Shown here: positions 25,103 to 36,791 of the stretch, one piece after another
How positions within the stretch are numbered: position 1 is the first letter of the stretch
Layout: every line of letters begins with the position of its first letter
Assembly (NCBI GenBank): GCA_016946835.1
Contig: JACVTC010000139.1
Span: 27,501 to 91,500 of the forward strand
DNA: 64,000 nt
Reading direction: 5' to 3'
Source: Neocallimastix lanati (nom. inval.)
Lineage: Eukaryota; Neocallimastigomycota; Neocallimastigomycetes; Neocallimastigales; Neocallimastigaceae
Notes under the pieces: generated by a model
What the model saw: only the letters and a program-made list of their open reading frames with translations
What the model was told of the DNA's origin: nothing
Database searches by the model: none
Program-made: the position numbers and the translations under genes

Positions 25103-25468
25103 TGACAAAAAATCGTAAATAAATATTTACTTTTTACTAAAATTTTTTATTTTTATTAAAGAACCTTTTTTTTTTTAATAATAATACATGATTTAATATT
25201 TTTATATTCATAAAAATTACATTCAATGGAACGTACATATTTATTATATCAAATACATGACTTATTAGAAATAATATAAAAGAGGCTTATAAAAAATTTT
25301 AAAACTATATTATTTGTATCATAAACTATATAAACTATATATTATTGTAATTTATCCTATTTATTTATAATATGCTATTTAAAATTTAATATTTAAAATT
25401 ATAATAAAATAAAAGTATTGAACAAAGTGTTAATTAAAATTTAAACTGAAAATACTAATTTTCTAACA
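25103..25468 (-). repeat. 3' LTR of Copia element
   Basis: 366 bp. In element orientation it begins TGTTAGAAAATTAG and ends TTTTTTGTCA. Confidence 0.9.
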
Positions 25469-27065
25469 TTCCCCCCTAAACAAAGTATTATCAAAGACTT
25501 TGTTTGCAAAATTAGTTATTTGATTTTTATTAACATCTTTTGTTAGAATATCTGCTAAATTTTCTTCAGATTTAATGTAATGTAAAATTACTTCTTTTCT
25601 TTCAATATTTTCTTTAAAGTAGTGATAGCTAACTCTTACATGTCTAAGTTTTTTACTAATAGCATAATTTTCAGCCAAATAAAGATGCTCTGTTGTCTCC
25701 ATTTAAATTTATTACAAATTTCTTTTTAAACATTTCATTTAGCATATTTTTAATCCATAAACCATTTGCTACAGCTTCGGAAAGGGCAATATATTCTGCT
25801 TCTGCAGTAGATCTTGTTACTGATTGTTGTTGTCTGGACATCCAAGCGATTGGTCCTGAGGCTAAGAAAAAAATATTTCCTGAAGTGGATTTACTATTTG
25901 ATAAATCTCTAGCAAAATCAGAATCTGTATAACCAATTAATTCTCCTTTGTTTTTGTATGAAATGCAATAATTCTTAGTTTGATTTAAATATTTAAGGAT
26001 GTTGACTACTTTGTTCCAATCCGATACTGTTGGATTTGAGTTTTTTCTTGATGCCTTACTAACAGAGAATGATATATCAGGTCTTGTCGATTTAGATACA
26101 TGTATTAAACAACCAACTGCGCTCTGGTAAATAGTCTTATCAAAAGGTGTTTTATTAATTAGTTTAACGTCATCACCAGTACATGGAGTAGAAGCTTTTT
26201 GATTTTCTTTAATATTAAATTTCTTTAAAATGTTTTCGATATAGTTCTCATGAGAAATTGGGTATCCGAATTTATTTTTCCTAACATTTAATCCTAAAAT
26301 ATGATTTATTTCTTCACACTTGGATATTTTAAAATTGCTCTTAATAATATTAACAATATTAAAAATTTCTTCTTTAATACCTGTTATTAACATATCATCG
26401 ACATATAAAGCTACTAAACATATTACATTATTTTTATTATCCCACTTAGCGAATAAACATTGTTCACTTCTTAATTGATATAGTCCTTTTTTGATCAAAA
26501 ATTTGCTAATAGTTTGGTTCCATTCTCGACCAGCCTGTTTCAATCCATATAGTGCCTTATTTAATTTACAGTAACCTTCATTATAATTTTCATGTCCTTC
26601 TGGTAGTTTCATATAGATATCATTATGTAACTTGGCATTGAGATATGCGCCTTTCACATCTAATTGTTGAATGTTCCAATTAAATAAAGAAGCTAATGCT
26701 ATTGTTAATCTCAAACTTTCTACTGGTAGTGTTGGAGAAAAAGTTAATTCATAATCGACTCCTTCAATTTGATTATATCCTTTTACTACTAATCTTGCTT
26801 TGTATTTTTCTAAATTGTTATTCCCATCATATTTCTTCGTAAATACCCACATAGGACTAAGTGGTTTAATTCCTTCTAGTAGCTCTGATACTATGGTCAT
26901 TGTATTATATTCTTTTAAATTTTGCAACTCGGTAGATATAGCTTTAATCCATTCTTCACTTTCTTCCCAAGTAATAGCTTCATAATAGTCTTTTGGATTA
27001 TTATTTGTAATGTTGGATATTTCCTCCATTTTCTGAACTTTATGCTTATTATTTTCAAGCGGCAT
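25463..27065 (-). pseudogene. Copia reverse transcriptase and RNase H, one frameshift
   Basis: The frame 27065-25671 (464 aa) carries the Copia RT: W-EA core near its start, DVKGAYLNA, GLKQAGREWN and the catalytic YVDDMLITG. RNase H follows with IGYTDSDFARD, SKSTSGNIFFL and STAEAEYIALSE. One extra base in the TCTTTATTTGG region near 25690 shifts the frame. The last part continues in 25702-25463 (RHVRVSYHYFKE, EENLADILTKD) to the end of RNase H beside the purine tract. Apart from that shift, all catalytic signatures are intact. Confidence 0.9.
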
Positions 27066-27766
27066 ACCTTGTCTTTTAACTCTAATTATTAATTTTTGGA
27101 AATTATTGATATTATTATTACAGCTTTAATCAAATTTTTATCAAATTCTTCATTAAAATTTTTCGTACGAAATTTTTCATCCTTATTATGGATAACTTTA
27201 TTTTTGGTAAAATTAAATTTATTAAAATTATTTAATTTTTTTTCAATAATTGAAAATTTTTCATTAATAAAATTTTTTTTCTCGTTTGTAATTTTATATT
27301 TTTTATTTTTTAAAATCTTAATTTTAGTTTTATTTTTTTTTCTTCTTTCTTTTTAAAATTTAAATCCTCACTTTTTTTATTCTTTACTAACAACTTAATT
27401 TCATTTTTATTTTTTGAATTATTTTTATTTAAATCTAGGTCTTTATTATTCAGGATTTTCAGGATTTTCAGGATTTTCAGGATTTTCAGGATTTTCAATT
27501 GAATTATTATTGTTTTCAATTAAAATTTCTTTGTTTACTTCACTAGAAATTTTGTTAACAGGATCAATTTTTGAATTATTTGAATTTTCGTATTTATCAG
27601 GATTATTTTGAAATTTATCCAATAATTTGTCATTATTACCTTGATTATCCTGATAGGAAAGTAACTTAATGTTATTATTATTATATTTATTATTATTATA
27701 TTGTTTGTTTACTTCATGTACATTGAAAAGTATGTTATTTTCAATTAATTTTTTAATATAATTATT
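27066..27766 (-). other. Asn-rich Copia polyprotein linker with frame changes
   Basis: Beyond the stop at 27767 the upstream frame stays open through an Asn/Lys-rich linker and a Glu-Asn-Pro repeat, then stops near 27447. RT begins in another frame at 27065. The linker between integrase and RT is low in complexity in many Copia elements. It is unclear whether the stop is a mutation. Confidence 0.6.
27452..27496 (-). repeat. Five 9-bp repeats encoding Glu-Asn-Pro
   Basis: AGGATTTTC is repeated five times on the plus strand. In the polyprotein sense it encodes ENP units. Confidence 0.9.
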
Positions 27767-30634
27767 TTAGATTACATCATTTAATCCATTCATTAATTTA
27801 TAAATATTATAATTTGATTCTCTTATTTTATTTTTATAATATTGAATATTTTTATTCGCATCTTTGTTTATTTTATCTATATCGTTATTTTCATTTTTAT
27901 TATTCTTCATGTATTTTTGATTAGAATTATTACTATTAATAATTTTATCTTCATTATAAGTATCTATTATAGTATTTTCGTATTTTTGTTTATCTTCATT
28001 AATATTTAAATCTTTAATAAAATTATTATTATTCTCAAATAAAACTATTCTATTGTTCTTATCATCAATATCATTTTTTGCGTACTTTTTCGTGTTGTTA
28101 GTGTTATTTGACGTGTCATGTTTATTAAATGAATTATTGATGTTATTCATTATGTTATCTGTATTGTTTAATTTATTATTCGTATTATTCATATTTTCAA
28201 CTGTTGTATTAGTGTTGGACATATTTTTATCATTGTTATTGACTTTTTCTAATTTTCTTTTTTTATTATTGATGTTATGGTCTTCATTATTATTTATATG
28301 GGTGTAAGTTTGTTGAGTAGATAACATAGGATTAATAAATATACGTGACTTTGGATTATCATCAAATGCTTCTTTATCTTCAATATTTATATCTTCATAA
28401 TCATCTATATCGTCGTCAGTATGTAAAGAAGGTAGATTATATTCTTCGTCGTAAGGTTTTTTGTTTATTAGATTGAAGTTTCCTTGAATTTCCTCTTCAA
28501 AAACAGCGTCTCGAACTACATGAGTTTTTAATGTTTCATAATCCATAATAATATATCCATTTGCATTTGTATCATATCCTAAAAATATACCTGGTTTTGA
28601 GTTTGAATGAAATTTATTTTCTTTTAAATTTGGATCTATATAATAGTAAGCTTTACAACCAAAAACTTTTAATTTATCTATATTCACCGGTTTTTTGTAA
28701 TAAAGTTCATCAGGGATTTTAAAGTCAATAGAACTTCTTGGAGTTATATTATAAATATAATTAGCGGTTTTAATTGCATCTTCCCAAAAATTTTCACTAA
28801 GTTTTGCTTGGTTTAACATTACTTTTACTGCATTCTCCAAGGTACCATTAAGTCTTTCAGCTCTACCATTACTCTGGGGGTTTCTTGGAACGGTAAGTCT
28901 TCTTTGAATACCATTTTCTGAACAAAATGTTACAAATTTATTAGATGTATATTCTTTTCCATTATCTGATTGAATCTTAACAACAGTTAAGTTTTGTTCA
29001 TTGGAGACCATTTTAACAAATTGAGCGAAAATATCTGTGACCTCAGATCTTTTCTTCATCAAATAGATCCAGCTTTTCCTACTATAATCGTCCAGAAAGG
29101 TAATTACATATTTATAATTATTTCTTGATAATTTAAGAGGTCCTAGCACGTCTGAATGAATTAATTCCAAAGGTCTTGAAGCACGGGAGGTAGATTTATT
29201 GAATGATGCCTTTTTTAATTTTGAAGTTTCACAGTCAATACAGTTACTTTTCTTAATATTGTGTCCTTCAAGATATTTTCTTAAGTTATTGTTATAAAAA
29301 TGGCATATTCTTAAATGCCATATCTTTTCGGAATAGTCGTCTAGCTCAAGATTGTAAATATTTTGGTCGTTGTTTATATTCCATCTTTTAGACACAATGA
29401 TATTGCATATATTGGCATCATTTTCTTTTGCGATACATAATAAATTCTGGTTCTTATTGGCGAGTCTAAAATATATATTATCATCTATAAGTATATAATC
29501 AGCTAGATAACCTGCTTTCCTTAAAATACTATACGAAATAAGATTCTTGTTGAGTTCCTTGGAATATAGTACATCTTCTATTTCGAAAGGTTTATTATTA
29601 ATATATCCTGATAATGTTCCTATTTTGGTAATCCTGATTTTTGCTTTGTTTGGTAGGATGAGATTTATTTTGTATTCTCTTATATCTTTAAGGAATTCGA
29701 TGGAATTTGTAACATGAACTGATGCTCCAGAATCAATAGTGAATAACAATGATGGAACACCTATGCAATTACACGAATTAGTTTCAATATATTGTTTAAT
29801 TATTTCCTTGTTTTCATCATTTGTGACAATTTTGTTAATTATTGGCGGAATTATTTTATCAATAACATTATCAACTCTTGAGATATTCTTGGTTATTCTT
29901 CCAGCATTTTTTGGGGTGTATTGACGGTTGATGAAGTTTAAATTATTGGTTTCATAAAGAGGGATTTCTGGAATTTCTTCATTTTCACTTTCTTCTCCTA
30001 AACTTTGAATTTCTATTGAGTTAATTTCTCTTGTTTCATTTTCAGATGATGATGTATCATTATCATAGCAAAATTCAATATCATTTAGTTCATCTTCTCT
30101 CAGATTTAATTGACTAAATTTCTTAGCTATGACTTTTATTTTGTTATTCGGATTTTTAGGGTTAAACGGGCATTTAAAAGCTAGATGATTTTCATTATTG
30201 CATATAAAGCAGTATTTTTTGTTTGAATAATTTTTCCTATTATAACTATTATTACCGAAATTATCGTTACTATTTCTATAACGATTATTATTTTGACTAT
30301 ATCTTTTTTTGCCAAACTTCTTATTATGATGTTTAGAGTGATGATATTCACTTTTACCATGTTTATTATGGTGAGTATTCAATTTACTATATTTACTTCT
30401 GCTATCATTCCTGGAAATGAATGATACTTCTTTTTCATCCTCATGAATGTATGTCTGACGGTTTCTGATTTGTTTTTTCATGTCTTCTAAAATTTTATCA
30501 ATGTCGTCAGAGATACTGCATCTAATTTCTAGAAAGTTTATTTGTTTCTCGGGCAGTCCTTTGTATAAATAAGTTAACTTTTCTCTATTATTAAGTTTTA
30601 TATTTAGCTCGCTCAATTTTCCTATGATTTCCAA
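27767..30634 (-). CDS. Copia Gag C-terminus, protease and integrase
   Basis: A 955-aa open frame. His/Asn-rich basic stretch at 85-140; zinc knuckle C142-x2-C145-x4-H150-x4-C155; aspartic protease TIDSGAS with Asp301; integrase zinc motif H440, H445, C465, C468; DDE catalytic residues Asp495 (HSDVLGPL), Asp557 (QSDNGKEY) and Glu593 (NGRAERLN). An Asn-rich tail follows from about 800. The true reading continues upstream from 30634 as a frame that joins the gag start after a one-base shift in the A10 run at 30773-30782. The frame ends at a TAA at 27767. Confidence 0.92.
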   Translation of the reverse strand: MEIIGKLSELNIKLNNREKLTYLYKGLPEKQINFLEIRCSISDDIDKILEDMKKQIRNRQTYIHEDEKEVSFISRNDSRSKYSKLNTHHNKHGKSEYHHSKHHNKKFGKKRYSQNNNRYRNSNDNFGNNSYNRKNYSNKKYCFICNNENHLAFKCPFNPKNPNNKIKVIAKKFSQLNLREDELNDIEFCYDNDTSSSENETREINSIEIQSLGEESENEEIPEIPLYETNNLNFINRQYTPKNAGRITKNISRVDNVIDKIIPPIINKIVTNDENKEIIKQYIETNSCNCIGVPSLLFTIDSGASVHVTNSIEFLKDIREYKINLILPNKAKIRITKIGTLSGYINNKPFEIEDVLYSKELNKNLISYSILRKAGYLADYILIDDNIYFRLANKNQNLLCIAKENDANICNIIVSKRWNINNDQNIYNLELDDYSEKIWHLRICHFYNNNLRKYLEGHNIKKSNCIDCETSKLKKASFNKSTSRASRPLELIHSDVLGPLKLSRNNYKYVITFLDDYSRKSWIYLMKKRSEVTDIFAQFVKMVSNEQNLTVVKIQSDNGKEYTSNKFVTFCSENGIQRRLTVPRNPQSNGRAERLNGTLENAVKVMLNQAKLSENFWEDAIKTANYIYNITPRSSIDFKIPDELYYKKPVNIDKLKVFGCKAYYYIDPNLKENKFHSNSKPGIFLGYDTNANGYIIMDYETLKTHVVRDAVFEEEIQGNFNLINKKPYDEEYNLPSLHTDDDIDDYEDINIEDKEAFDDNPKSRIFINPMLSTQQTYTHINNNEDHNINNKKRKLEKVNNNDKNMSNTNTTVENMNNTNNKLNNTDNIMNNINNSFNKHDTSNNTNNTKKYAKNDIDDKNNRIVLFENNNNFIKDLNINEDKQKYENTIIDTYNEDKIINSNNSNQKYMKNNKNENNDIDKINKDANKNIQYYKNKIRESNYNIYKLMNGLNDVI

Positions 30635-30756
30635 AAATTCATCAATGTAGTTTATGACTTCTTTTTCATTACTGGCGTTTAAGTTTTCTAGTTTCCTATA
30701 GAGTTTGGGGATTTCATTCAGTTCTTCTTCCTTATATTTTTTCTCTAGTAACTTTA

Positions 30757-31077
30757 TTAATGCATAAGCTGATTTTTTTTTTCTGTTTTATTCTTTATAA
30801 ACGCTTTGATTTTTGAATTCACAGACCTTTTGGTGAAACTGATGACCTTTGAGTTGTTCATCTTGTGCTTCCTAATTTTCTCTTCCCTTTCTTCAGATAG
30901 TCCGGTGTGTTTATCAGTATACTTGGCAGTAGTTTCAATTATAATCTCTTCGATATCTCTCTCTACATATTCCCCAAGTCCGGCTCCATCTAATTCTAAT
31001 TTGAAATCTTCGTACCAATCTTTATAATTGGTCTCTGTAAGGACGTAGTCCATACTATGAATGATTACATCAGACAT
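30757..31077 (-). CDS. Copia Gag N-terminus, frameshifted
   Basis: The ATG at 31077 opens the polyprotein 171 bp inside the 5' LTR end. The 106-aa frame (NYKDWYEDFKLELDG matches the UBN2-like Copia Gag start) is cut short after a ten-A run (plus-strand T at 30773-30782). The following sequence in the next frame reads on as Gag (YKEEELNEIPKLYRKLENLN) into the 955-aa frame. This is either an indel at a homopolymer, a base-calling error or programmed slippage. Confidence 0.8.
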   Translation of the reverse strand: MSDVIIHSMDYVLTETNYKDWYEDFKLELDGAGLGEYVERDIEEIIIETTAKYTDKHTGLSEEREEKIRKHKMNNSKVISFTKRSVNSKIKAFIKNKTEKKNQLMH

Positions 31078-31247
31078 TTTTTTGTTTACTTTTCTTTTGT
31101 TTATTATTATTTTTTATTATTTATAAAAGTTTTATTTATTTATTTTGTCGATTACTCAATTATCGACAACACTAATTATAACTAATTACTAAATTTCTCA
31201 ATATATTTTTCACACATAAATGTATCTTAAAAACACTAGAGAGTCAC

Positions 31248-31260
31248 TGAGACTCTTAAT
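31248..31260 (-). other. Copia primer-binding site, tRNA-Lys(CUU) anticodon arm type
   Basis: In element orientation, one base after the 5' LTR stands ATTAAGAGTCTCA. The plus strand here, TGAGACTCTTAAT, equals positions 27-39 of a tRNA-Lys with anticodon CTT (numbering from known vertebrate tRNA-Lys). No complement to a tRNA 3' end (TGG...) is present. Confidence 0.6.
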
Positions 31261-31261
31261 T

Positions 31262-31625
31262 TGACAAAAAATCGTAAATAAATATTTACTTTTTACTAAA
31301 ATTTTTTATTTTTATTAAAGAACCTTTTTTTTTAATAATAATACATGATTTAATATTTTTATATTCATAAAAATTACATTCAATGGAACGTACATATTTA
31401 TTATATCAAATACATGACTTATTAGAAATAATATAAAAGAGGCTTATAAAAAATTTTAAAACTATATTATTTGTATCATAAACTATATAAACTATATATT
31501 ATTGTAATATATCCTATTTATTTATAATATGCTATTTAATATTTAATATTTAAAATTATAATAAAATAAAAGTATTGAACAAAGTGTTAATTAAAATTTA
31601 AACTAAAAATACTAATTTTATTACA
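31262..31625 (-). repeat. 5' LTR of Copia element
   Basis: 364 bp. It differs from the 3' LTR mainly in T-run length and a few bases. Confidence 0.9.
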
Positions 31626-32492
31626 ATATTTAATAATTTAAAATAATTTTTTTAAACTTATTTTTATTATATTTAATAATTTAAAATAATTTTTTTAAAC
31701 TTAATTTTATTATATTTAATAATTTAAAATAATTTTTTTAAACTTATTTTTATTATATTTTTATAATTAAATATTAAATATAATTTATTATAAAAATATA
31801 TTTTAATATTTTATAAAAAATAATATTATAATAACAATATTTAAATTATAAGAATATATTTTTAAAATAATAATATTTTATCATAAAAATATATTTTAAT
31901 ATTCTTAAGATAACCTAATCAAATAAATATTAAAAATTCTTTAATCATTATTGTATTTATTCATTTGTTCTCTTTTTACAATAATTTTTCTATTAAAAAA
32001 TTATTATTATATATGACAGAATTCATTTGGTCAATTTTCTGTTATTTCTTAATAATTTATTATTTAATCAATAATTTTAATATTTAAATCATTTAAGCGT
32101 TTCAACCATAATCAATGAAATCATATCTAACACTTTCCTTTTTTAAGTGGTTAAATATTATTTTTATTAATTCATTAATATATATATATTTATAAATAAT
32201 AATATTAATATTTATAATTTTAATCGTCATTATTATTAATGATATTATTTTTTTTTTTTTTATTTAACAATTATTTATTATTATTTATTTATTTAAACAG
32301 ATATTTATAAAGATATTTATAAATGAAAAAAATCTTTTTTTAATATTTAAATATTATATAAATACATCAATATTAATAATATTTTATTTTATTTATTTTA
32401 TTCATTTATTTAATAATTTTTAATTTGGCGAAATGTAACATTTTTTTATACACTATATGCTTTCAAAAACTTTGGCGAAAAGCCCCACTCCC

Positions 32493-34813
32493 GAAAGTTA
32501 CGACCGAGATCTATAACATATATTAATTTCAATTCAATTAGACCACCACTAGAACATAAGATGTTGGATTTTAAAAGAATTTCAAATATATAAAAATAAT
32601 TTTATTATTTTAAATAGAACCTAAATAATTAATTAATAATTTATATAGATAATTTAACTTGAATTGTATATTAATAAATTATTTATAAAGAAATATTAAT
32701 AATTAAATTATACATAATTAGTAATTAGTAATAATTTATAATACTTTAATTAACTTAAAGAGTTTAGATAAATTATTATAAAATAAGGTAATTCAGTAAT
32801 TTCTAAAAGATTCTAAGGAATTCTTTATAATTTTAAAGAATTCCAAAAGAGGTTTTTAATTAGTTTTAATATATTCATTTTATTTTTATATTATTTTATT
32901 ATTAAATTATTTTATTAATAATTGTATAGTTATTTTATTAAAAGATTCTTATCCATACTATTTTATTATTATATTTTATATAGTCAATAAATATGTATTG
33001 AATATATTAATATTAAATGTATTATTTAATTATTTCGTTAACTATCAATAAAACATAAAATTTAAATATTGAATTTCTTAATTATAAAAGCTTGAGAGTC
33101 ATAAATTATTTTAATTTTAATTAATTGTTATAACTAATATTAAAACATCTTTACCTGACCAATTTAATTCAAACCGAGAAATCTTTTACGATAACTCACT
33201 TAAAATTTTTCTCTATTTAACAGAATAACACTTATTTAATAATATTTAATTTAAAATATATACTTTAATATTTTTGTAATAATTGTAATAGAATAATTAT
33301 TTAATAATATTTAATTTAAAATATATACTTTAATATTTTTGTAATAATATTTTTGTAATAATTGTAATAGAATAAATATTTAATAATATTAAATTTTAAA
33401 GATTTTTAAACTAATTTAATTCAATATTGATTAATGCTTTAATCTTTAGTAATTATTATTATTATTATTGTTATTATTATTATTATTATTATTATTTTAT
33501 TTTTTTTTTTTTTATTTTTTTTTTTTTTTTGATTAAATTTTTTACTATTAACAAATTATTATTATTGTTCATATATTATTATTTATATATTTAATTAATT
33601 ATTTATTTAAACGGATAACTATAAATATACCTATTTTGTGAAAATATTTTATTTATTATATAAAAAATTTTATTTTATCATTATTCTTCTATTTTTATTT
33701 ATTTATTTATTTATATATTTATTTTTTATTTTATTTTTTTTTATTTTATTTATTTTTTTTTTTTTTTTTTTTGAAATGAAACGTTCATATAATATATCAC
33801 AATGAAATATAAAATTTGGCATCACATTCGATTATGATGATGATTTATTTATTATCATTGTGTTTATTATTCATTATTTATTTATTTATTTATTATTATC
33901 TTATTTCTTTCATTATTTCATTATACAATTTAAAAATAAAATTAGTTATTTCTTATACATTTTTGATAAAATATATAAATATTTAAAATGTTAATAATAA
34001 TACTATAGTATGAATATTAATACAAGTAATAATAGATATTAAATATATTAGATAATAAGTATTATCAAATTTACAATATATAATATTATATAATAAAAAA
34101 TGATATTTAATATTCAATTTTTATATAAATTACATCATAAAAAAAAACTAAAAAAAAAAAACAAATAAAAAAAAGATTAAAATTAAATTTTTTTTTTAAA
34201 ATATTTTTTTTAATAAATAAAATAATAAAATAATTAAAATATCAATAAAATGTTTAAAATTAATTTCTTTAATGTATTGAAAAAACATGTATAAAATTTT
34301 TATTTTTTTTTTGAAAATATTTTATTACAAGTTTTTTTTTTTTTTAATTAATTCGATTATGAATATATTTATAAGAACAGATGGTAAATATATAAATATA
34401 TTCGTATTCTTTAAATACTTCTGGTATGTTTTATTTATATATATATAGAAAACATATCAATTTATAAAAAATATATAGGTATTTAAAAGTTAAAATAATT
34501 AATCCTTTATAATGAATCTAATATTTATTATTAAATTTTGAACCATATGTATGGTCAAAAATCAATAATATAAATTATGATTAAATAATTACAACAGTAT
34601 TATTAAAAATTTAATTATTATTATTATTTTTTTTTTTTGATATATGGAGTATTAATGTATAAGAATAAAGAACGAGTATATTAATACTAAAAAAAGAAAA
34701 GATTAAGATGAAAAGTTTATTAATATATAAAAGATGTTATTATTTATTTACAATTTTTGATTAATGATCCTTTTTATTAATTTAATAATTTATTATATTA
34801 AATAAAAAATTAC

Positions 34814-34858
<45 letters not shown>

Positions 34859-35126
34859 AATTATTCTATTTTTTTTATTTTCTTATTTAATATTAATTAT
34901 AAATGTTTTTAATTAAATTATTTTGATTATAATTATATACCATAATATTTAATAAGTAAATTTATATCAAGATCTATTCATTGTTATTAATAATATTTTT
35001 TTTGTCAATTAAAAAAAAAAAAAAAAAAAAAATCAGTATACCAAAATATTTTATTGTGTGGAGATACAATTATTGAAAAAAATAAATTTAATTGATAGAT
35101 AATAAAATTATTTAAATAATTTTTAA
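32493..35126. other. AT-rich intergenic region upstream of TAF5
   Basis: No gene seen. It contains short direct repeats (ATTTAATAATATTTAATTTA type, about 33235-33390), TTA and T runs, and a T run of about 37 at 34817-34853. The TAF5 promoter must lie in its last part. No element is identifiable. Confidence 0.5.
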
Positions 35127-36753
35127 ATGACGGAAAACAAACCAAAAGTATCACAATCTTCAACTCCTATATCATTAACTAATTCAAGCTCACAGCGACT
35201 TCAACCGTCATCGCAAAATTCATTAGAAATTCAAAATCAGACTGAAAATCAGATTCAAACTCAAACACAAGAAACTTCAACTCCAACCCAAACTCAGACG
35301 CCCTTAGAAAATCAGACAAAAAATCAGAGTCATCAAAATGAAAAACAATTAGAAAATCAAAATCAGAATCAAATTTCAAATCATAATCAAGATCAAGGTC
35401 AAAGCCAAAATCAAAATCAAAGTCAAAATGAAAACCAAAATCAAAATTCTATTGAATTACAGAGATCCCAAAATGATTCTTCCATAAATTCAGAAAGTAG
35501 TTCAGAAAGTGAAGATGTAGAACAAACAATTTTAAAATATTTAAGAAAAAAAGGATATAAAAATGCGGAAAAAGCATTCATGGAAGATTTAAAGCATAAT
35601 GAGCCAACTACTTCAACATCTACAAAAACTTCATCAGTAGTTACAGCAACTACAACGACAATGAATAATACTATAGATGCTTCAGTAACTCCATCAATAC
35701 AATCAAATACTGAGAGTTCGAGTAATTATATAATAGCAAATACATTAAATACTGAAAAAGATGAAAATTTATATGAAGAAGGATATTCTAAATTGAGATC
35801 TTGGATTGAGGGTTCTATTGATATGTATAGAGTAATAATTAGTTTTATTTAAAATTTGTAAAATTTAAATTTATCAAAATTGTATTTTAAATTAAATTCA
35901 TCATTAATTATTGAAATTTTAAAATCAATTTATAATTAAAATTCAAAAAAATCAATATATAATTAAAAAAAAAAAAAAAAAAATATAGTTTGAACTTCGT
36001 TCAATTTTATATCCAATTTTTATATATTCTTACTTAGATTTAGTTTCAAAAGGAAAAACACAAAGAGGTATATATATAAATATGTATAATTTAATGTATA
36101 ATTTATAGAAGTTGTTTTTAATGAATTAAAATGAAATTTCAGATTAAAATTTAATAATTTTGGGATTATTTAATATATTTATATAATTAATTTAAAGTTA
36201 CTTATGAAATTTATTTACAATATACATTAAATTTTTATATTTTAATTCAAAATAGCTAAACAATTTATGGAAAAATATTCAATTGATCATCGAGAGCAAC
36301 ATATACAAGATATACAGCGGTTATCGAGTTTATCTGATCCAATGCATGTTAAAGAAAATATATTAGCCCAAACTTTTTTAAAAAACAAATATTTAGTGAA
36401 ACTCAGTTCTGCTTCATATTCATTATTTTTAGCATATTTACAAAATAGTTCTTATTCTATCTTATTACAAATCACAAATCAATATTTAAGTATACGAGTT
36501 TCACCAAAAGCTTTGCAACAATCTGATATAGATGATGGTATTGGTATAATAGGTCATCAAGAATCACAAATTGAAGCATTTAATAAGCAAGAAATTCATT
36601 TGGGTAAAAGACCTTATGATTTATTTGAAATTGAAGAAATAGAACATAGAATTAAAGATGAAGTATGTATAGTTAATGCTTTAGTAATAATAATAATATT
36701 ATTATCATTATCTTTTTTTTTTTAAATTTTTTATTATATTATATTATATTGTA

Positions 36754-36791
<38 letters not shown>

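Larger units (their letters stand above)
25103..31625 (-). mobile_element. Ty1/Copia LTR retrotransposon
   Basis: A 6523-bp element read on the minus strand. LTRs: 31262-31625 (5') and 25103-25468 (3'), about 365 bp, with TG...CA ends. A perfect 5-bp duplication ATATT flanks it (25098-25102 and 31626-31630). The primer site is at 31248-31260 and the purine tract AGGGGGGAA abuts the 3' LTR. Order gag, protease, integrase, RT, RNase H places it in Copia. Frameshifts (an A10 run at 30773-30782 and one base near 25690), an in-frame stop at 27767 and a frame change before RT disable it unless recoding occurs. The LTRs stay very similar, so it is young. Confidence 0.93.
24825..32492. mobile_element. 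MITE family B, long copy, split by the Copia element
   Basis: Left end GGAGAGTTAAATTTCTCC with AGTGGCGTATTGATAT; right end inverted (TTTGGCGAAAAGCCCCACTCCC). Flanks carry a 9-bp duplication with one change: GAAAGCTAC (24816-24824) and GAAAGTTAC (32493-32501). Without the 6523-bp Copia and its duplication the element is about 1.14 kb. Inside are tandem units of about 44 bp (AATAATTTAAAATAATTTTT plus TAAACTTATTTTTATTATATT) at 24895-25102 and 31626-31760, continuous across the Copia insertion. It has no transposase gene, so it depends on a transposase in trans. Confidence 0.75.
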
